NCBI GenBank assembly: GCA_028280615.1
Contig: JANQLK010000016.1
Coordinates: 248,001-312,000, forward strand
Reading direction: 5' to 3'
Length of the DNA stretch: 64,000 nucleotides
Source of the DNA: Woeseiaceae bacterium
GTDB taxonomy: Bacteria > Pseudomonadota > Gammaproteobacteria > Steroidobacterales > Woeseiaceae
Position 1 is the first letter of the stretch; each line of letters begins with the position of its first letter. The position numbers and the translations under genes are program-made. Below the pieces are notes generated by a model. The model made no database searches, had not been told where the DNA came from, and was given only the letters and a program-made list of their open reading frames with translations. This document shows positions 10,557 to 20,655 of this stretch, piece after piece.

Positions 10557-11084
10557 ATGCGTGACCTCGAGGCATTCGTCATCCGGCGCCTGCGTCCGGG
10601 CGACATGGACGATTACGCGCAGCTCATGGCCGTGTTCGCTGAGGCGTTCGACGACGTCGAAGCCTACTCGAGCGCTCGCCCCGGCGGCGGCTACGTGGAC
10701 AAGCTGCTCGCCGATGACCGCATAGTCGCGCTCGTCGCGCGCGATGGCGATGCCGTTGTCGGCGGACTGGTCGCGTACGAACTCCGGAAGCTGGAACAGG
10801 CGAGGAGCGAGCTCTACATCTACGACCTGGCCGTGCTCGAATCGCATCGCCGTCGCGGCGTTGCGACCGCGTTGATCGGCGAGGTGCGCGGCATAGCCCG
10901 GGCGTGCAATGCCTGGATGGTCTTCGTGCAGGCCGATCGTGGCGATGAGCCGGCCGTCGCGCTGTACTCGTCGCTCGGCGACCGCGAAGACGTGCTGCAC
11001 TTCGACATCGAGCCGGGGCCGCCGGTCAGGCCGAATCGGCCAGGTTTGCCGCGCTCTCCTCGACGAAAAACCGTCGCACCTTGA
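10557..11084 (+). CDS. AAC(3)-I-like GNAT acetyltransferase
   Basis: A 175-residue GNAT-fold protein. Over most of its length it follows the aminoglycoside 3-N-acetyltransferase AAC(3)-I pattern: YSSARPGGGYVDKLLADD, VVGGLVAYELRKLEQARSE, LYIYDLAVLESHRRRGVATALI (acetyl-CoA-binding loop R/Q-x-x-G-x-A) and FVQADRGDEPAVALYSSLG, ending HFDIEPG. About 20 extra arginine/proline-rich residues follow; there the frame runs antisense through the tail of the converging DUF4145 gene for 59 bp. The start at ATG 10557 fits the family N-terminus. Whether it acetylates aminoglycosides or a native metabolite is unknown; nothing around it suggests an integron or transposon. Confidence 0.82.
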   Translation: MRDLEAFVIRRLRPGDMDDYAQLMAVFAEAFDDVEAYSSARPGGGYVDKLLADDRIVALVARDGDAVVGGLVAYELRKLEQARSELYIYDLAVLESHRRRGVATALIGEVRGIARACNAWMVFVQADRGDEPAVALYSSLGDREDVLHFDIEPGPPVRPNRPGLPRSPRRKTVAP

Positions 11085-11718
11085 GCGCCCGGTTGAGCTT
11101 TCCGCGCCGCACGAAGCACTGGTAGAACAGGTCCTTTAAGATCTCGAGCAGGATGCCGGCCTGGCCGCGATTCATGAGCGGCAGGTCTTCCTCGCCGGCG
11201 GATTCGAACAGCACCGCCTTGATCGGCGCGAAGGTCTCGTCGTCGATGCCCGCGATGTCCTGCGCGACCATGACTTCCTCGAAGGCGCGCAGCTTGCCGC
11301 CGTCGCCGAGCGCGTCGAAAGCGGTCGCGGCCGAGCGGCGGCACATCGATGCAAAAGCGTTGAAGTTGTTGCCCGCGTAGCAGCTCAGCGCCTCACGAAA
11401 CAGGACCTCGGTGTCTTTGGGCAGGTAGGAAAAGGGGAAGCGCTCCTTCGGCCGCTCCAGCTCGAGAAAATTTCGGTTGAGCTCAATGCGGTCGCCTGCG
11501 ATTTCCTTGACCGCGAATCGCAGAAAAACCGGCGCCCTGCACGCATCGCACTGGTAGACGAGCCCGACGTATTTCGGCGTGGTTTCGGCAATGCGCTCGG
11601 GTGACGGCACCGCGAGCGGCGTCATGTTGGCGTACACACCGCAGTATGGGCACTCGAGCGCAAGGTGATCGCTGCCGTCACCGGCAAGTCCGCTCGCGCC
11701 CTGCAGTTGTTTCGCCAT
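11026..11718 (-). CDS. DUF4145-type protein with N-terminal zinc ribbon
   Basis: A 230-residue protein. The first 65 residues hold CPYC and CDAC, a likely zinc ribbon; the rest is helical and resembles DUF4145 (FREALSCYAGNNFNAFASMCRRSAATAF, then GKLRAFEEVM and a C-terminal LLEILKDLFYQCF helix). DUF4145 proteins are often near restriction or defence genes, but none is recognisable here, so no role is inferred. Its 3' end overlaps the converging acetyltransferase by 59 bp. There is no signal peptide. Confidence 0.68.
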   Translation of the reverse strand: MAKQLQGASGLAGDGSDHLALECPYCGVYANMTPLAVPSPERIAETTPKYVGLVYQCDACRAPVFLRFAVKEIAGDRIELNRNFLELERPKERFPFSYLPKDTEVLFREALSCYAGNNFNAFASMCRRSAATAFDALGDGGKLRAFEEVMVAQDIAGIDDETFAPIKAVLFESAGEEDLPLMNRGQAGILLEILKDLFYQCFVRRGKLNRALKVRRFFVEESAANLADSA

Positions 11719-11875
11719 CGCTCGTCACCTTGCGGCTCAAGCGGCCGCTTCAGTAGTGCCGGACGGCGGCGCGGGAAGCGCCGCCGAAGCCAGTATGCAC
11801 GAGCCGCGCTCGCGCGGCATCGCCGTTCGACATAATACGTGACGACTGGGGCCGTGTGAAAACGCAGAAATCATC

Positions 11876-11948
11876 GTAGGAGCGGATTCCAGCCGCGATC
11901 AGGCATCGACATCGTGAACGGCTTATCGCGGCTGGAAGCCGCTCCTAC
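11876..11948. repeat. REP pair (GTAGGAGCGG family), inverted
   Basis: Bases 11876-11899 and 11925-11948 are 24-bp inverted copies differing at one base, each opening with GTAGGAGCGG and ending in CCAGCCGCGAT. This is the classic repetitive extragenic palindrome architecture of gammaproteobacteria, a head-to-head doublet with a 25-bp spacer. The right arm overlaps the end of the next minus-strand gene and supplies its stop codon at 11945-11947. Confidence 0.88.
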
Positions 11949-12610
11949 CGGTCCGGGCCGGACCATCTTCCCAGCGCGGCTCGCGCGGCGTCGTTCTGCG
12001 GCCGGGCGATCAGTGCATCCCGGCTCAGCGTGACTTCGTACTGCGCACCGTCGGCCATGGGCACGTAAGTGGCCGTGCCGTAGTAAGCGTCGACGCCCGG
12101 CATCAGCATCGGGAAGCGCCGTGCGACCTCCCATACGTCGAGGGCGTTCGGATCGGTGAGGGCGTGTACCGTCCTCTGCTGGCTGCGCTCGTCGTCGATA
12201 CTCGAGTATCGCCCGCTGAGCCGGTCGAGCTTGTAGATCGGATCGAGCCCGAGGATCGTGGCCGGAGGCTGCCACGTGACGACGCGCGCGTCGATCTGCC
12301 ACTCGTCGCCTGTCAGATCGAAGACGCGGTCGGGTTCTCCCGCGATCATGATTCTGGCGGCGTAGGCATCGGGCGCGGTGGACCGGAACTTGATCGAGCA
12401 CACCGGCGCCTCGTCGGTGAGCTGCGCATAGCCATAGATGCTGGCGACGAACGCCATGCCGGCGCCGCCGACGGACGCGGTCGTCACGCCGCCCGCTGCC
12501 GATCCGCCGGCCTTGATGACCCGGCCGCGCTTCAGGTGCCTGAACGTCGACAGCACCAACACGATGGCGACCAGGACGAAGAACACGGAAATCGCGAAGA
12601 GTAGCTCCAT
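11945..12610 (-). CDS. conserved inner-membrane protein, function unknown
   Basis: About 221 residues with an N-terminal membrane helix (MELLFAISVFFVLVAIVLVLS), a short basic loop, a second hydrophobic stretch near residues 37-62, then a soluble domain with GDEWQIDARVVTW, GLDPIYKLDRLSGRYSS and GTATYVPMADGAQYEV. This pattern is found in a gammaproteobacterial family sometimes labelled 'cation/multidrug efflux pump'. The protein has at most two membrane segments and nothing resembling a transporter, so I do not adopt that label. Its last codons and stop lie inside a REP arm, so the native C-terminus may have been altered by the repeat. It lies downstream of ettA, 12 bp away. Confidence 0.75.
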   Translation of the reverse strand: MELLFAISVFFVLVAIVLVLSTFRHLKRGRVIKAGGSAAGGVTTASVGGAGMAFVASIYGYAQLTDEAPVCSIKFRSTAPDAYAARIMIAGEPDRVFDLTGDEWQIDARVVTWQPPATILGLDPIYKLDRLSGRYSSIDDERSQQRTVHALTDPNALDVWEVARRFPMLMPGVDAYYGTATYVPMADGAQYEVTLSRDALIARPQNDAARAALGRWSGPDR

Positions 12611-12622
12611 CGCGCTGATTTA

Positions 12623-14296
<1,674 letters not shown>

Positions 14297-14371
14297 GCGG
14301 GAAACCGGTTTGCCTGCGAGCGCGCATTATCCGGTATGCTGCGCCGATAGGAAACCGCGCCGGGTAATTCG

Positions 14372-15325
14372 ATGAGCGGGGACGTGCACGTCTACAAGGG
14401 TGAGCAGCTGGCTCGTTACGGCTTCGGCGACCCGCATCCGTTCGGTACCGATCGTCACGACGTGTTTCAGACCGAACTCGCGGCATCGCCGGCCGCGTCT
14501 GACGTGCATTTCGCGCATCCGCACCGGGCCAGTGTCGACGAACTCGCGCGTTTCCATGCCGCCGCTCACATCGACCGCGTATCGCGTCTGTCGGCGATCG
14601 GTTCCGGGTATCTGGACGAGGGTGACACGCCGGCCGTGCCGGGGATTTTCGAGGCTGCCCTCGACGTTGTCGGCAGCGTCCTGCACGCCGCCGACGCTAT
14701 CATGCGCGGCGATGCGCGGCGGGCGTTCGTACCGATTGCGGGTCTGCATCATGCGGCCCGCGACCGCGCGGCGGGATTCTGCGTCTTCAACGACTGCGGC
14801 GTGGCTGCCGAGTACCTGCGTGCCAGGCACGGGATCGAGCGCATTGCCTATGTCGACATCGACGCGCATCACGGCGACGGGGTGTTCTACGGCTTCGAAG
14901 ACGATCCGGACCTGATTTTTGCCGACATTCACGAGGACGGACGCCATCTCTATCCCGGCACGGGCGCCGAGCACGAGACCGGCACGGGCCGGGCGCGCGG
15001 CACGAAGCTGAATATCCCGGTCGCGCCGGGCGCCGACGACGCCGAGTTCGCGGCTGCCTGGCGCCGCGTCGAGGCCTACCTCGAGGCGGCCAGGCCCGAG
15101 TTCATCCTGTTTCAGTGCGGCGCCGACAGCCTGAGCGGCGACCCGATCACGCATCTCGAATATACGGAGCAGGCGCATGCCGCGGCGGCCGAATCGCTGT
15201 GCCGGATCGCCGAGCGGCACGCGGGCGGCAGGATCATCGGCACGGGCGGCGGCGGCTACAACCGGCGGAACCTTGCGCGCGCCTGGACCCGCGTCGTCGA
15301 GGCCTTTGTCGCCGCCGACGCCTGA
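14372..15325 (+). CDS. histone deacetylase / AcuC family amidohydrolase
   Basis: A 317-residue protein of the zinc deacetylase superfamily. The fold signatures are FHAAAHIDRV, GLHHAARDRAAGFCVFND, IAYVDIDAHHGDG with the Asp/His zinc ligands, and the terminal TGGGGYN loop. Bacterial members deacetylate lysines, polyamines or small amides; the exact substrate is not evident. An AcuC role on acetyl-CoA synthetase is conceivable because acs is in the window, but the genes are 10 kb apart and this is speculation. It lies between divergent ettA and co-directional glyA. Confidence 0.9.
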   Translation: MSGDVHVYKGEQLARYGFGDPHPFGTDRHDVFQTELAASPAASDVHFAHPHRASVDELARFHAAAHIDRVSRLSAIGSGYLDEGDTPAVPGIFEAALDVVGSVLHAADAIMRGDARRAFVPIAGLHHAARDRAAGFCVFNDCGVAAEYLRARHGIERIAYVDIDAHHGDGVFYGFEDDPDLIFADIHEDGRHLYPGTGAEHETGTGRARGTKLNIPVAPGADDAEFAAAWRRVEAYLEAARPEFILFQCGADSLSGDPITHLEYTEQAHAAAAESLCRIAERHAGGRIIGTGGGGYNRRNLARAWTRVVEAFVAADA

Positions 15326-15418
15326 ACTCCTGCGGCCCGCCGGCCTGCCCAGCGGACGCCGAAACAGGTACCATCCCCGTTTGTCAGCCCGCCCCTGGAT
15401 TTCAGGAGATACCCGCAC

Positions 15419-16705
15419 ATGTTTGATCCGTCCCTGTCGATCGACCAATTCGACCCCGAACTTGCCGAGGCGCTACACGGCGAGGCGCGCCGCCAGGAGG
15501 AGCACGTCGAGCTCATCGCGTCCGAGAACTACGCGAGCGTGCGTGTCATGGCCGCGCAGGGCACGGTTCTGACCAACAAGTACGCCGAGGGTTATCCCGG
15601 CAAGCGCTACTACGGCGGCTGCGAGTACGTCGACGAGGCCGAGCGGCTCGCGATTGCGCGCGCCATGGAGCTGTTCGGCGCCGATTACGCCAACGTGCAA
15701 CCGCATTCGGGCTCGCAGGCGAACGCCGCGGTCGCGATGGCGCTGATCGATCCGGGCGACACGCTGCTCGGTATGAGCCTGGCCGAGGGCGGCCACCTGA
15801 CCCACGGCGTCAAGGTCAATTTCTCGGGCAGGCTCTACAACGCCGTGCAGTACGGAATCGACCGCGAAACCGCTCTGATCGACTACGACCAGGTCGAGAC
15901 GCTCGCGAAGGAGCACAAGCCCAAGCTCATCATCGCCGGTTTCTCCGCGTATTCGCGCGTCATCGACTGGGCGCGATTCCGCGAGATCGCGGACGGCGTC
16001 GGCGCCTATCTGCACGTCGACATGGCGCACGTCGCCGGCCTCGTGGCAACCGGGCATTATCCGAATCCGGTGCCGCACGCCCACGTCGTCACGACGACGA
16101 CCCACAAGACGCTGCGTGGACCGCGTGGCGGTCTGATCCTTGCCAAAAAGAACGACGAACTGACGAAGAAGTTCAATTCGCTCGTATTCCCGGGTACGCA
16201 GGGCGGTCCGCTCATGCACGTGATTGCCGCCAAAGCCGTGGCGTTCAAGGAGGCACTCGACCCGTCGTTTCGCGACTATCAGGAACGCGTATGCGAGAAC
16301 GCCAGGGTCATGGCGGCCACGCTCGCCGAGCGCGGCTACCCGATCGTCTCGGGTGGCACGGACAATCACCTGATGCTGGTCAGCCTGATCGATCGCGGTA
16401 TCACGGGTAAGGACGCCGACGCGGCGCTCGGCCGCGCCAACATCACGGTCAACAAGAACGCCGTGCCCAACGATCCGCAGTCGCCGTTCGTCACGAGCGG
16501 CCTGCGGCTCGGTACGCCCGCAATCACGACCCGCGGTTTCGGCGTCGAGGAAACGCGGACGCTGTCGGGCTGGATCGCCGACGTGCTCGACGATATCGAA
16601 AATGAAGCGACGATCGAACGCGTCAAGGCGGAGGTCCTCGAACTGTGCGGCCGCTTCCCCGTGTACGGCAACGCCGCGGCAACTCGGAAGGTCAGCAATC
16701 TCTGA
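15419..16705 (+). CDS. glyA: serine hydroxymethyltransferase
   Basis: A 428-residue PLP enzyme interconverting serine and glycine with tetrahydrofolate. The N-terminus [29 protein letters not shown], the PLP-lysine segment [14 protein letters not shown], and [19 protein letters not shown] are all intact. TTTCAGGAGAT provides a strong ribosome binding site. The 5' region (15326-15418) shows no glycine riboswitch-like structure that I can recognise. It heads a tightly packed series with nrdR 20 bp downstream. Confidence 0.97.
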   Translation: MFDPSLSIDQFDPELAEALHGEARRQEEHVELIASENYASVRVMAAQGTVLTNKYAEGYPGKRYYGGCEYVDEAERLAIARAMELFGADYANVQPHSGSQANAAVAMALIDPGDTLLGMSLAEGGHLTHGVKVNFSGRLYNAVQYGIDRETALIDYDQVETLAKEHKPKLIIAGFSAYSRVIDWARFREIADGVGAYLHVDMAHVAGLVATGHYPNPVPHAHVVTTTTHKTLRGPRGGLILAKKNDELTKKFNSLVFPGTQGGPLMHVIAAKAVAFKEALDPSFRDYQERVCENARVMAATLAERGYPIVSGGTDNHLMLVSLIDRGITGKDADAALGRANITVNKNAVPNDPQSPFVTSGLRLGTPAITTRGFGVEETRTLSGWIADVLDDIENEATIERVKAEVLELCGRFPVYGNAAATRKVSNL

Positions 16706-16725
16706 CCGATTGAGATGAGGCACGC

Positions 16726-17244
16726 ATGCACTGTCCGTTCTGCAGCCACGAGGAAACCAAGGTCATCGATTCGCGCCTGGCCGCGGATGGCCGGCAGATT
16801 CGCAGGCGGCGGCAGTGCGGCGATTGCAACGAACGGTTCACGACTTTCGAGTCGGCCGAACTGGTCATGCCGAGGCTGATCAAGAACGACAACAGCCGCC
16901 AGCCGTTCGACGAAACCAAGCTGCGCAACAGCATGGTGCGCGCGCTCGAGAAACGGCCCGTACCGAGCGAGAAACTCGAGCAGGCCATCGGGCATCTCGT
17001 GCATAAGCTCAGGACCATGGGCGAGCGCGAAGTGCCGTCGAGGCTGGTCGGCGAACTCGTGATGGAAGAGCTGCGCGCACTCGACGAGGTGGCCTACGTG
17101 CGCTTCGCGAGCGTCTACCGCCGTTTCCAGGACGTCAACGAGTTCGAGGACGAGATCAAGCGCCTGCAGCGCATCTCGGACGCCGCCGCGAACCGCGAGC
17201 AGATGTCGCTGTTACCCGACGTGTACGGCAAGAAGAACGGCTAG
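16726..17244 (+). CDS. nrdR: transcriptional repressor NrdR
   Basis: A 172-residue repressor of ribonucleotide reductase genes. It starts with the zinc ribbon [15 protein letters not shown]...[10 protein letters not shown] and continues with the ATP-cone domain ([29 protein letters not shown]-type end). It senses ATP/dATP and binds NrdR boxes upstream of nrd operons, none of which are in this window. The gene between glyA and ribD is a conserved arrangement. Its TAG stop codon lies inside the dispersed CTAGTGTCCTGAGTC repeat. Confidence 0.97.
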   Translation: MHCPFCSHEETKVIDSRLAADGRQIRRRRQCGDCNERFTTFESAELVMPRLIKNDNSRQPFDETKLRNSMVRALEKRPVPSEKLEQAIGHLVHKLRTMGEREVPSRLVGELVMEELRALDEVAYVRFASVYRRFQDVNEFEDEIKRLQRISDAAANREQMSLLPDVYGKKNG

Positions 17245-17256
17245 TGTCCTGAGTCG
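17241..17256 (+). repeat. short dispersed repeat CTAGTGTCCTGAGTCG, copy 2
   Basis: Identical over 16 bp to 5910-5925. The repeat begins one base before the nrdR TAG stop codon, exactly as it does at the end of the DUF1820 gene, and occupies the short gap before ribD. Confidence 0.75.
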
Positions 17257-17277
17257 CCCGGAAGACGGTCGCAAACG

Positions 17278-18381
17278 ATGTCCGAGTTCACCGCAGCCGA
17301 CAGCGCGCACATGGCCCGCGCCCTCAAGCTCGCCGGGCAAGGCCGCTACACGACGCATCCGAATCCCATGGTCGGCTGCGTGCTGGTCCGCGACGGCGCG
17401 GTCATCGGCGAGGGATTCCACGTTCGCGCGGGCGATGCGCATGCCGAAGTCAATGCGCTCAAGGCCGCGGGCGATGCGCGCGGCGCGACCGCCTACGTCA
17501 CACTCGAACCTTGCGCCCACCACGGCCGGACGCCGCCCTGCAGCCAGGCGCTCATCGACGCGGGCGTGGCCCGCGTCGTTTTCGCGCTGCCCGACCCGAA
17601 CCCGTCCGTTGACGGCAAAGGCGCGGAGCGGCTCGCAGCCGCCGGCATCGACGTGCGGCCAGGCCTCATGCAGGCTGGCGCGCGGGCGCAGAATCGCGCC
17701 TATCTCATGCGCGTCGAACGTGGCCGCCCGTTCGTGCGCCTCAAGCTGGCGGCGAGCCTCGACGGCGCAACCGCGATGGCGAGCGGCGAAAGCCAGTGGA
17801 TCACGGGCAAGGCGGCGCGCCGGGACGTGCAGCGTCTGCGCGCTGAATCGTCAGCCGTCCTGACCGGGGTCGGCACGGTACTCGCGGACGACCCGTCCCT
17901 GAACGTCCGGGCGGCGGAGTTCGACACGGGCGGCCGGCAACCCACGCGGGTCGTCATCGATTCGTCGCTCAAGACCCCCGCCAATGCCAGGCTCTTCGAG
18001 CTCCCGGGCGAGGTCGTCGTTTTTTGCGCCGACGATGCGCGGCGTGATCTGCTCGCCGCGCGCGGAGCCGACGTAATCGCATTGCCCGGGGATGACTCAC
18101 GGGTCGACCTTGCCGCGGCGCTGGCCGAGCTCGGCCGCCGCGAAATCAACCAGCTGCTCGTCGAAGCCGGACCGCGGCTTGCGGGCAGTCTGCTCGAGGC
18201 AGACTACGTGGACGAGCTTGTGATTTACCAGTCGCCCCATATCATGGGCAGTCAGACCCGGCGAATGCTCGACCTGCCGGGATGGCAGCGGCTCGCGGAC
18301 CGGCGGCCGCTCGACATAAGCGATATTCGCCGGGTAGGCCGCGATATCAGGGTTACGGCCCGGCCCGCCAGAGAGGACTGA
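17278..18381 (+). CDS. ribD: bifunctional pyrimidine deaminase/reductase RibD
   Basis: A 367-residue two-domain riboflavin enzyme. Residues 1-145 are the zinc deaminase (HAEVNALKAAG and the TLEPCAHHGRTPPCSQ zinc motif); the rest is the NADPH reductase (RLKLAASLDGATAMASGESQWITG, LTGVGTVLADDPSLNVR, LLVEAGPRLAGSLL). It catalyses the second and third steps from GTP to riboflavin. ribE starts 4 bp after its stop. No FMN riboswitch is visible in the 33-bp gap upstream. Confidence 0.97.
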   Translation: MSEFTAADSAHMARALKLAGQGRYTTHPNPMVGCVLVRDGAVIGEGFHVRAGDAHAEVNALKAAGDARGATAYVTLEPCAHHGRTPPCSQALIDAGVARVVFALPDPNPSVDGKGAERLAAAGIDVRPGLMQAGARAQNRAYLMRVERGRPFVRLKLAASLDGATAMASGESQWITGKAARRDVQRLRAESSAVLTGVGTVLADDPSLNVRAAEFDTGGRQPTRVVIDSSLKTPANARLFELPGEVVVFCADDARRDLLAARGADVIALPGDDSRVDLAAALAELGRREINQLLVEAGPRLAGSLLEADYVDELVIYQSPHIMGSQTRRMLDLPGWQRLADRRPLDISDIRRVGRDIRVTARPARED

Positions 18382-18384
18382 TCG

Positions 18385-19023
18385 GTGTTTACGGGAATCG
18401 TTAAGGCCTTGGGGAACGTACGCGCAATCGAACCGCGCGGCGGCGATGTGCGGCTTGCGATCGAATCGCCCGACCTCGACTGGGCAGGCTTCGAGCCCGG
18501 CGAAAGCATCTCGGTGAATGGCGTTTGCCTGACGGCCGTCGAACTCGGCGCGGGCGGTTTTGCGGCCGACGTGTCGACAGAGACGCTGAACGTCACGAAC
18601 CTCGGCCGGCTCGACGCCGGGTCGCGGGTCAACCTGGAGCCCGCACTGGCCCTGGGTGAACGGCTGGGTGGGCATCTCGTCAGCGGCCACGTCGACTGCA
18701 TCGGCAGCGTGACGAGCATCGCTTCCGACGCCCGCTCGATCCGCCTGTCGATCGAGATTCCCGCTGAGTACCGGCGCTATGTTACGAAGAAGGGCTCGAT
18801 CTGCATCGACGGCGTCAGCCTTACCATCAACGAGGTATCGGGCGACTCCTTCGAGTTGAATATCATTCCACACACGGCCGAGGTCACTACGATCGGCGGC
18901 TACGCCGTCGGCACGATCGTCAACGTCGAGGTGGATTTACTCGCACGCTATCTCGAACGGCTGCTGAGTCAGGACGACCAGGGCGTTTCGCTCGACTTTT
19001 TGAAGGCGCATGGCTATGCCTAA
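18385..19023 (+). CDS. ribE: riboflavin synthase alpha chain
   Basis: A 212-residue riboflavin synthase made of two repeated lumazine-binding halves: the first starts MFTGIVKALGNV, with SVNGVCLTAVEL and NLEPALALGERLGGHLVSGHVD, and the second has IDGVSLTINEV and FELNIIPHTAEVT. It dismutates two 6,7-dimethyl-8-ribityllumazines to riboflavin. The start codon is GTG, four bases after the ribD stop, and its 3' end overlaps the next gene by 14 bp, which implies translational coupling. Confidence 0.96.
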   Translation: MFTGIVKALGNVRAIEPRGGDVRLAIESPDLDWAGFEPGESISVNGVCLTAVELGAGGFAADVSTETLNVTNLGRLDAGSRVNLEPALALGERLGGHLVSGHVDCIGSVTSIASDARSIRLSIEIPAEYRRYVTKKGSICIDGVSLTINEVSGDSFELNIIPHTAEVTTIGGYAVGTIVNVEVDLLARYLERLLSQDDQGVSLDFLKAHGYA

Positions 19024-20155
19024 CTCCCCGACTACCCACCCGGCCGCCAAGGCCACGGCTTTCTCGAACATCGACGAGATCATTGCCGACATTCGTGACG
19101 GCAAGATGGTGATCATGGTCGACGACGAGAACCGCGAAAACGAAGGCGACCTGCTCATGGCCGCCGAAATGGTCCGGCCCGAAGACATCAACTACATGGC
19201 GACGCACGGCCGCGGATTGATCTGCCTTACGCTGTCGCGCGAGCGCTGCGCGCAGCTACGGCTACCTTTGATGGTGACCGAGACCGACCAGCACCATGCG
19301 ACCAATTTCACGGTGTCCATCGAAGCCGCCGAAGGCATCACGACAGGTATTTCCGCACACGACCGGGCGCGCACGGTCAAGGCGGCCGTGGCGCCGGACG
19401 CTCAGCCTGAGGACCTGAGCCAGCCGGGCCACATTTTCCCGGTCATGGCGCAGCCGGGCGGCGTGCTGACCCGCGCCGGTCACACCGAGGCCGGCTGCGA
19501 TCTCGCGCGGCTTGCGGGCCTCGAGCCGGCCGCCGTCATCGTGGAGATCCTCAATGAAGACGGCACGATGGCGAGGCGGCCGGATCTCGAGCGGTTCGCG
19601 CGCACCCACGGCGTGCGCATCGGCACGATCGCCGATCTCATACGCTACCGCCTCGAGAAGGAACGCAACGTCGAACGGATAGCCGAGCATGCCGTCGACA
19701 CCGCGCACGGCGGCTTCCGGATGATGCTGTTCGAGGATCGCATCAATCACGCGGTACACGTTGCGCTGGTCAAGGGCGATCCGACGAACGTCGAGGCACC
19801 GCTGGTTCGCGTGCATATCCAGGACACGCTTGGTGACGTGATCGGCGTCAGGAGCCCGTCGCTGGGCTGGCCGCTCGGCGACGCCATGCAGCGTATCGCG
19901 GAGGAGGAGGCCGGCGTCATCGTCCTGCTTCGCGAACAGGAGACGTCACGCGACATCGCGGAAGCGGCCGACAGCCTGGAGCTCGATCGCGACGAGGTCA
20001 AGGCGGCCCGATCGGGCGATGCCGTGCTCCGAACCTACGGCGTCGGGGCGCAGATCCTGCGCGACCTCGGTTTGCACAAAATCCGTGTATTATCGGCGCC
20101 GAAGCAGATGTACGCGATTTCAGGCTTCGACCTCGAAATCGTCGACTACGTTTAA
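19010..20155 (+). CDS. ribB: 3,4-dihydroxy-2-butanone-4-phosphate synthase with degenerate GTP cyclohydrolase II-like domain
   Basis: A 381-residue RibBA-type fusion. Residues 18-220 are an intact DHBP synthase (VDDENRENEGDL, NYMATHGRGLICLTL, DQHHATNFTVSIEA, HIFPVMAQPGGVLTRAGHTEA). The rest aligns with GTP cyclohydrolase II, but the zinc-ligand segment with its three cysteines is absent; where the active enzyme has HSECLTGD..CDCG, this one reads HIQDTLGDVIGVRSPSLG. The C-terminal half should therefore lack GTP cyclohydrolase II activity, like the RibBX proteins described in Shewanella; a separate ribA is expected elsewhere. ATG at 19016 is an alternative start. Confidence 0.93.
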   Translation: MAMPNSPTTHPAAKATAFSNIDEIIADIRDGKMVIMVDDENRENEGDLLMAAEMVRPEDINYMATHGRGLICLTLSRERCAQLRLPLMVTETDQHHATNFTVSIEAAEGITTGISAHDRARTVKAAVAPDAQPEDLSQPGHIFPVMAQPGGVLTRAGHTEAGCDLARLAGLEPAAVIVEILNEDGTMARRPDLERFARTHGVRIGTIADLIRYRLEKERNVERIAEHAVDTAHGGFRMMLFEDRINHAVHVALVKGDPTNVEAPLVRVHIQDTLGDVIGVRSPSLGWPLGDAMQRIAEEEAGVIVLLREQETSRDIAEAADSLELDRDEVKAARSGDAVLRTYGVGAQILRDLGLHKIRVLSAPKQMYAISGFDLEIVDYV

Positions 20156-20170
20156 CGCCGGCTGGAAGCC

Positions 20171-20644
20171 ATGAAGCAGATCAAGACCACCGAGGGCGAT
20201 CGGATCGTTCGCGATGCACGCTTCGCCGTCGTGGCATCCCGGTTCAACGACTTCATCGTCGAGTCGCTGATCAAGGGCGCGCTGGAGACGCTGCGCGCGC
20301 AGGGCGCCGCGGAGGCCGATGTGGAGCTGTTCCGTGCGCCGGGTTCGTTCGAGATGCCCGTCGTCGTGCAGAAGATCGCGGCATCGCGTCGATTCGACGG
20401 CATCATCGCGCTCGGCGCCGTCATTCGCGGCAGCACGCCGCATTTCGACTACGTCGCCGGCGAGTGCGTGCGTGGCATCTCCGCCGCCGCGCGCGAACAT
20501 GGCGTACCGGTCGGTTTCGGCGTGCTGACCGTAGACACGATCGAGCAGGCGATCGAGCGTGCCGGCACGAAAGCGGGCAACAAGGGCGAGGAGGCGACGA
20601 TGGCCGTAATAGAGACCGTCAACCTGCTGCGCCGCATCGACTGA
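20171..20644 (+). CDS. ribH: 6,7-dimethyl-8-ribityllumazine synthase
   Basis: A 157-residue lumazine synthase. It carries the substrate-site signatures FAVVASRFNDFIVE, RAPGSFEMPVVVQKIA, LGAVIRGSTPHFDYVAGEC (with the catalytic His) and GVLTVDTIEQAIERAGTKAGNKG. It condenses the RibB and RibD products and is expected to form icosahedral or pentameric shells. It follows ribB by 15 bp and precedes nusB by 11 bp, the standard order. Confidence 0.97.
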   Translation: MKQIKTTEGDRIVRDARFAVVASRFNDFIVESLIKGALETLRAQGAAEADVELFRAPGSFEMPVVVQKIAASRRFDGIIALGAVIRGSTPHFDYVAGECVRGISAAAREHGVPVGFGVLTVDTIEQAIERAGTKAGNKGEEATMAVIETVNLLRRID

Positions 20645-20655
20645 CGGTCACTGCA

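Noticed and set aside
11945..12610. 'Cation/multidrug efflux pump' label for the membrane protein
   Set aside because: At most two membrane segments and no transporter motif; the label appears to be inherited misannotation.
15326..15418. Glycine riboswitch before glyA
   Set aside because: No conserved tandem aptamer core is visible and the gap is only about 90 bp.
17245..17277. FMN riboswitch before ribD
   Set aside because: The gap is 33 bp, far too short for the aptamer.
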